64,000 bases of DNA from NCBI GenBank assembly GCA_029240105.1, contig JARBTR010000001.1:1-64000 (forward strand). The letters are read 5' to 3'. Below are positions 60,136 through 64,000 of this stretch, piece after piece. The position numbers were made by a program, and so were the translations under genes. The stretch's first letter is position 1. The number at the start of each line of letters is the position of its first letter. The notes beneath the pieces are model-generated. The model worked only from the letters and a program-made list of their open reading frames with translations. It searched no databases and had not been told where the DNA came from. Origin of the DNA: Caryophanales bacterium. GTDB lineage: Bacteria; Bacillota; Bacilli; JARBTR01.

Positions 60136-60261
60136 TTCTTACAAGTTCGGAAAATTTGCGTTAAATTTTCACCGCTATTGTATTCAGATTATAAAAATTA
60201 TACCGTTTCTTCTTCTTTTTTTTAGAAGTTGAATGAAGAAAGAAATAGAGGAATTAAAGCA

Positions 60262-61236
60262 ATGTTAGAGCAAGTTTTATTTTTTACGATAATAACTGCA
60301 TTTGTCATAACAACTGTGTTATTGCCAATCACGATTCCTTTTTTTCATCGACTGAAATTTGGGCAAAGTATTCGTGAAGAAGGTCCTAAAGGGCATGCAA
60401 AAAAACAGGGGACACCAACAATGGGCGGTATCCTCATTGTAATAGGGATGATCACATCCACCCTTCTTTTTGTCGGGAAAGCGACAGAGATTACTTCAGC
60501 AACAACTTTAATCCTGATTGCAACTATCGGATTTGGAACGATTGGATTTCTTGATGATTGGATTAAGGTAGCTTTAAAAAGGAATCTTGGTTTAACTTCT
60601 AAACAGAAACTTTTGGGACAGTTGTTGATTGCAATCGTTTTCTCACTTGTCTATACATATTATGACTATCCAACAACGGTTTCTTTTGAACCATTAGGAT
60701 TTCACCTTGATTTAGGTTGGGCATATATTTTCTTTGTCATTATTTATTTCTTTGCCTCAACAAATGCAGTAAATCTTACGGATGGTTTAGATGGACTTTT
60801 ATCAGGTACAGCAGCCATTGCGTTTGGTGCATTCGCAATTATTGCTTGGAGTTTAAAAAATTATGAAGTGGCATTATTCTGTGTAGCAGCTGTTGGTGCG
60901 GTATTAGGCTTCTTAGTATTCAATGCACATCCCGCTAGGATTTTTATGGGTGATATGGGGTCATTAGCCTTGGGTGGTGCTGTTGGTGCTGTTGCGATGA
61001 TTTTGAAACTCGAAATTTTGTTCATCATTGTCGGTGGTGTTTTTGTCATCGAAACACTATCCGTAATTATTCAAGTGATCTCTTTTAAAACAACTGGAAA
61101 ACGAGTATTTAAAATGAGCCCAATCCATCATCACTATGAGTTAAGTGGGTGGTCGGAATGGAAAGTAGTAACAACTTTTTGGATGATTGGTTTTCTATTT
61201 GCCATTCTTGGAATTTACATTGAGGTGTGGTTATGA
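60262..61236 (+). CDS. mraY: Phospho-MurNAc-pentapeptide transferase MraY
   Basis: 324 residues, ten hydrophobic helices. [22 protein letters not shown] (catalytic Asp pair), [37 protein letters not shown] and [18 protein letters not shown] are MraY hallmarks. It transfers phospho-MurNAc-pentapeptide to undecaprenyl phosphate, giving lipid I. ATG 60262 follows AGAGGAATTAAAGCA; a longer frame from 60229 has no signal. Its stop overlaps the murD start. Confidence 0.96.
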   Translation: MLEQVLFFTIITAFVITTVLLPITIPFFHRLKFGQSIREEGPKGHAKKQGTPTMGGILIVIGMITSTLLFVGKATEITSATTLILIATIGFGTIGFLDDWIKVALKRNLGLTSKQKLLGQLLIAIVFSLVYTYYDYPTTVSFEPLGFHLDLGWAYIFFVIIYFFASTNAVNLTDGLDGLLSGTAAIAFGAFAIIAWSLKNYEVALFCVAAVGAVLGFLVFNAHPARIFMGDMGSLALGGAVGAVAMILKLEILFIIVGGVFVIETLSVIIQVISFKTTGKRVFKMSPIHHHYELSGWSEWKVVTTFWMIGFLFAILGIYIEVWL

Positions 61237-62582
61237 TTGGGGTAAATACATATTTACGTAAAAAAATTCTTGTACTAGGTCTTGCGAAAAGTGGCGTTGC
61301 AGCAGCAAGGTTGTTGCATAAGCTTGGTGCATTTGTAACTGTTAATGACATGAGGCCGCTTTGGGACAATGCAAATGCACAGGAATTGCTAGAAGAAGGA
61401 ATCACTGTAATTTGTGGCAGTCATCCTGTTGAACTTTTAGACGAAGGATTTGAACTTGTCGTTAAGAATCCTGGTATACCTTATAACAATCCTATGATTC
61501 AAAAAGCAATGGAGTTAGAGATACCAATTATCACTGAAGTGGAATTGGCCTACGAAATTTCTGAGGCTCCTTTCATAGCAATTACTGGCACGAATGGGAA
61601 AACGACTACTACAACACTTGTATTTGAAATGCTTCAAGCTGGTGGAAAAAATCCACTTATTGCAGGAAATATTGGTACAGTTGCATGTGAAGTTGCGCAA
61701 GTTGCACAGAAAGAAAATATTATAGTTATTGAGATGTCTTCTTTTCAATTAATGGGAATTCAAAAATTCCGTCCACATATTGCCATTATGACAAACCTTT
61801 TTGATGCTCATTTAGACTATCACGGTACTCGTGAAGAGTATTTGAGTGCAAAAATGAATATTGTAAAAAATCAAATAAAGGAAGATTTCTTTATTTACAA
61901 TGGCAAACAAAACGAAATCATTAATTCAGTAAATAATATAAATTCAAATTTAATCCCATTTAGTATAGATTCTGCTTTTTCAGATGTTGCGCATGTAAAA
62001 GATGGATTTGTTGTTTTCCAGGGTGAAAAGGTCATTGAAGTGTCTAAAATTGTACTCCCAGGCGACCATAGTTTAGAGAACATTTTATGTGCAGTGTCAG
62101 CTGCAAAGCTTGTTGGCGTGGATAACGTGGCTATCGAAACCGTGTTAACAACATTCCAAGGTGTGAAGCACAGATTCCAATTTGTAAAAGAATTAAATGG
62201 TCGTAGATTCTATAACGATTCCAAAGCAACAAATATAGTAGCTGCTTCGAAGGCTTTGGAAGCTTTTAAAATTCCAACCATTTTGCTAGCAGGTGGATTG
62301 GATCGAGGGAATGAATTTGATGATCTCATCCCTTATTTGAAGCATGTGAGAGTACTTGTGACCTTTGGACAAACGGCACCTAAATTAGCCAGAGTAGCAA
62401 AAGATATTGGAATTGAAACCATTTTGATGGTTGAAAATGTGGAAGCTGCAGTTCCAGCTGCATATGAAGTCTCGAAAGAGGGAGAAGTTATCCTTCTGTC
62501 ACCTGCTTGTGCAAGTTGGGATCAATATCGTGATTTTGAGGTTAGAGGAGATATTTTTGTACGAGCCGTGAATAACTTATAA
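61233..62582 (+). CDS. murD: UDP-MurNAc-L-alanine:D-glutamate ligase MurD
   Basis: 449 residues. [23 protein letters not shown] (UDP-binding fold), [14 protein letters not shown] (ATP loop), [32 protein letters not shown] and [18 protein letters not shown] are MurD motifs. It adds D-Glu to UDP-MurNAc-L-Ala. ATGA overlap with mraY and GAGGTG upstream fix the start. A terminator follows, so spoVE has its own signals. Confidence 0.96.
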   Translation: MIGVNTYLRKKILVLGLAKSGVAAARLLHKLGAFVTVNDMRPLWDNANAQELLEEGITVICGSHPVELLDEGFELVVKNPGIPYNNPMIQKAMELEIPIITEVELAYEISEAPFIAITGTNGKTTTTTLVFEMLQAGGKNPLIAGNIGTVACEVAQVAQKENIIVIEMSSFQLMGIQKFRPHIAIMTNLFDAHLDYHGTREEYLSAKMNIVKNQIKEDFFIYNGKQNEIINSVNNINSNLIPFSIDSAFSDVAHVKDGFVVFQGEKVIEVSKIVLPGDHSLENILCAVSAAKLVGVDNVAIETVLTTFQGVKHRFQFVKELNGRRFYNDSKATNIVAASKALEAFKIPTILLAGGLDRGNEFDDLIPYLKHVRVLVTFGQTAPKLARVAKDIGIETILMVENVEAAVPAAYEVSKEGEVILLSPACASWDQYRDFEVRGDIFVRAVNNL

Positions 62583-62596
62583 CATACGAAAGTATA

Positions 62597-62630
62597 CATG
62601 AAGAGACGATTATTCGTCTCTTTTTCGTTT
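62597..62630 (+). terminator. Terminator after murD
   Basis: AGAGACGA-TTAT-TCGTCTCT followed by TTTTCGTTTTT. Confidence 0.82.
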
Positions 62631-62633
62631 TTG

Positions 62634-62945
62634 TCTAAGTTACGAAGTAACTTAGCAGTTTCTGCATGCGGTTGGCCCGCAGGGACAGAGCAACAAAAAG
62701 GAACGCAAAGTTTGTCTGAGCTTTAGCACAGGAACAAACCCCTGCGGAGTTTTTGTCTAAGTTATGAAGTAACTTAGCAGTTTCTGCATGCGGTTGGCCC
62801 GCAGGGACAGAACAAGACGACATTTTGTTTCTAAGCTGACGCTTAGACAAAATCAGCCTGCCTAATCGTAGCTGAATCAAAGATTCAGACGCTTAGCAAC
62901 AAAAAGGAACGCACAGTTTGTCTGAGCGACAGCTCAGGTACAAAC
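62634..62945. repeat. Mosaic of direct intergenic repeats between murD and spoVE
   Basis: A ~60-base unit (GTCTAAGTTACGAAGTAACT, TAGCAGTTTCTGCATGCGGT, TGGCCCGCAGGGACAGAGCA) stands at 62634-62693 and 62755-62815, differing at about two bases. A second unit (AACAAAAAGGAACGCAAAGT then TTGTCTGAGCTTTAGCACAG) stands at ~62691 and ~62896. Several short stems lie inside. The piece GTCTGAGCTTTAGC also appears in the pflB-pflA repeat. No real gene. Confidence 0.8.
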
Positions 62946-62966
62946 AACTGCGAAATTCGCTTAACG

Positions 62967-63043
62967 GCAATCTTCCACGAACATCCAAATCGCAAGCGAT
63001 TTGGCGCATGGCAAAACGTATACGTTTTGTATATCAAAACACT
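62967..63043. repeat. Dispersed repeat with AAAACGTATACGTTTT palindrome, copy 2
   Basis: Matches 18300-18378 in order and text (TTCCACGAACATC, AAATCGC-n-GCGATTT, ATGGCAAAACGTATACGTTT, TATAT). Here the palindrome is perfect over 16 bases (63013-63028). The remaining bases to 63160 hold a further imperfect hairpin (TAGGAAGTGTTGACG...CACACATGCTTCCTA) and no gene. Confidence 0.75.
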
Positions 63044-63160
63044 CTAGCCTTCGAAGAAAGGTAGGAAGTGTTGACGATTTGTTGTCACACATGCTTCCTA
63101 GAAACGTACCGTTAAGTGACCAAAAATTACACTATCCATACGCTTTTAAAGGGGACCCAT

Positions 63161-64000
63161 ATGTTTGAAAAGAAAACATCGCCTGATTTGATTTTAGTAT
63201 TGACTATACTCTCCTTACTTGCCATCGGACTCACAATGGTTTATAGCGCAAGTGCCATATGGGCGGAATATAAATTTAATGATTCCTTTTATTTTTTAAA
63301 ACATCAATTATTGTTTGCTGTAATTGGTGTTATCGGTATGTTTTTTGTCATGAATATCGAATATCAAGTTTGGAAAAAGTGGACAAAACATCTCATCCTT
63401 TTTTGCTTCTTTTTACTCATAATTGTCCTAATTCCAGGAATCGGAACAGAGCGGAATGGTTCGCAAAGTTGGATTGGTGTAGGTGCCTTTTCTATTCAGC
63501 CATCTGAATTTATGAAATTGGCGATGATCATTTTTTTATCTCGATATCTTGAGAAAAACCAAAAGCATATTACTAGTTTTAAAAAGGGACTTGTACCTAC
63601 GTTGGGGATTGCCATTCTCGCATTTGGTCTCATCATGCTACAGCCTGACTTGGGTACAGGAACGGTTATGTTTGGAACAGCGGTTGTTCTTATATTTATT
63701 GCAGGAGCACGTTTGAGTCACTTTGCTGGTTTAGGCCTAATTGGAGTTGCAGGATTTGTTGGACTTATTGCATCAGCGCCTTATCGATTAGAGCGAATTA
63801 CATCCTATCTGGATCCATGGAAAGATCCGCTTGGAAGTGGTTTTCAAATCATTCAATCTCTTTATGCAATTGGTCCTGGTGGCCTTTTTGGTCTTGGACT
63901 TGGACAAAGTCGTCAAAAGTTTTTTTACCTTCCAGAACCACAAACAGATTTTATTTTTGCTATTCTATCCGAAGAACTCGGTTACATTGGTGGAACCATT
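63161..64000 (+). CDS. spoVE: SEDS-family glycosyltransferase SpoVE (3' end outside window)
   Basis: 280 residues visible from ATG 63161, open to the window end. MFEKKTSPDLILVLTILSLLAIGLTMVYSASAIWAEYKF, NGSQSWIGVGAFSIQPSEFMKLAMI, LQPDLGTGTVMFG and FFYLPEPQTDFIFAILSEELGYIGG are SEDS motifs. Place after murD in the dcw cluster is that of spoVE, which polymerises cortex glycan with SpoVD. AAAGGGGACC is the ribosome site. The other SEDS gene at 22387 is ftsW; the two share most motifs. Confidence 0.93.
   Translation, partial: MFEKKTSPDLILVLTILSLLAIGLTMVYSASAIWAEYKFNDSFYFLKHQLLFAVIGVIGMFFVMNIEYQVWKKWTKHLILFCFFLLIIVLIPGIGTERNGSQSWIGVGAFSIQPSEFMKLAMIIFLSRYLEKNQKHITSFKKGLVPTLGIAILAFGLIMLQPDLGTGTVMFGTAVVLIFIAGARLSHFAGLGLIGVAGFVGLIASAPYRLERITSYLDPWKDPLGSGFQIIQSLYAIGPGGLFGLGLGQSRQKFFYLPEPQTDFIFAILSEELGYIGGTI

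Noticed and set aside
62635-62880. 81-residue minus-strand frame after murD
   Set aside because: It spans the duplicated non-coding modules and its own sequence repeats (ANRMQKLLSYFVT), so it reflects the DNA repeat.

Overview
The window reads as a stretch of chromosome from a low-GC, endospore-forming member of the Bacillaceae. The evidence is the sporulation genes (spoVD, spoVE, ylbJ, gerR, the YlbD coat protein, a BclA-like collagen protein), a bacillithiol gene (bshC), AGGAGG-type ribosome binding sites and sigma-A style promoters. Gene order follows the Bacillus ylaI-ylaN-ftsW-pyc, ylbC-to-rpmF and dcw neighbourhoods. I cannot fix the species; a pyruvate formate-lyase locus and collagen-like protein suggest a facultative anaerobe with an exosporium-like surface.

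Region by region. 1-13.7 kb is accessory: the 3' end of a Gly-X-Y collagen-like gene, an orphan Imm5-like immunity gene, a DHFR-fold reductase, a broken DUF6584-like gene, a GT2-GtrA-PIG-L fusion next to a VTT membrane protein, transaldolase, an orphan PqqD protein, a GNAT enzyme, a thioredoxin plus rhodanese-lipoprotein pair, and a large GH18 wall hydrolase with peptidoglycan-binding repeats. 13.9-19.6 kb holds a T-box-controlled hisS-aspS unit, a 6S RNA gene with a clear promoter, and tcdA. 19.8-27.1 kb holds an orphan OppA lipoprotein, ylaI, ylaN, ftsW and pyruvate carboxylase. 27.3-36.4 kb is the ylbC-D-E-F-G-rsmD-coaD-ylbJ-K-L series. 36.4-41.6 kb (minus strand) is an anaerobic formate locus (pflB, pflA, FNT channel, Crp/Fnr regulator) inserted before tmcAL (ylbM). 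43.7-46.7 kb is ylbN-rpmF, gerR, panE and a DUF3397 gene. 46.7-64 kb is bshC followed by the division and cell-wall cluster mraZ-rsmH-ftsL-pbpB-[luxE-like, luxC-like]-spoVD-[metallophosphoesterase]-murE-mraY-murD-spoVE (cut by the window end).

Functional links: the right half supplies peptidoglycan precursors and the septal and cortex synthases. The ylb block mixes housekeeping (CoA synthesis, rRNA and tRNA modification, ribosomal protein L32) with sporulation and Ric complex genes. The pfl locus gives mixed-acid fermentation from pyruvate, while pyc should feed oxaloacetate.

The most interesting points are: (i) a luxE/luxC-type fatty-acid reductase pair with its own promoter and no luciferase, inserted between pbpB and spoVD; (ii) a pyruvate carboxylase that appears to lack about 29 residues of the biotin carboxylase ATP-binding region; (iii) an RpmF whose C-terminus and fourth zinc cysteine are lost; (iv) a three-domain GT2-GtrA-PIG-L fusion; (v) several families of intergenic repeats shared between distant gaps, many carrying a CGTATACG-type palindrome; (vi) a GACAC specifier in the hisS T-box that reads as both Asp and His codons; (vii) a PrfA-box-like palindrome upstream of pflB, next to a PrfA-like regulator locus. 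All family names come from recognising the sequence; no database search was possible.
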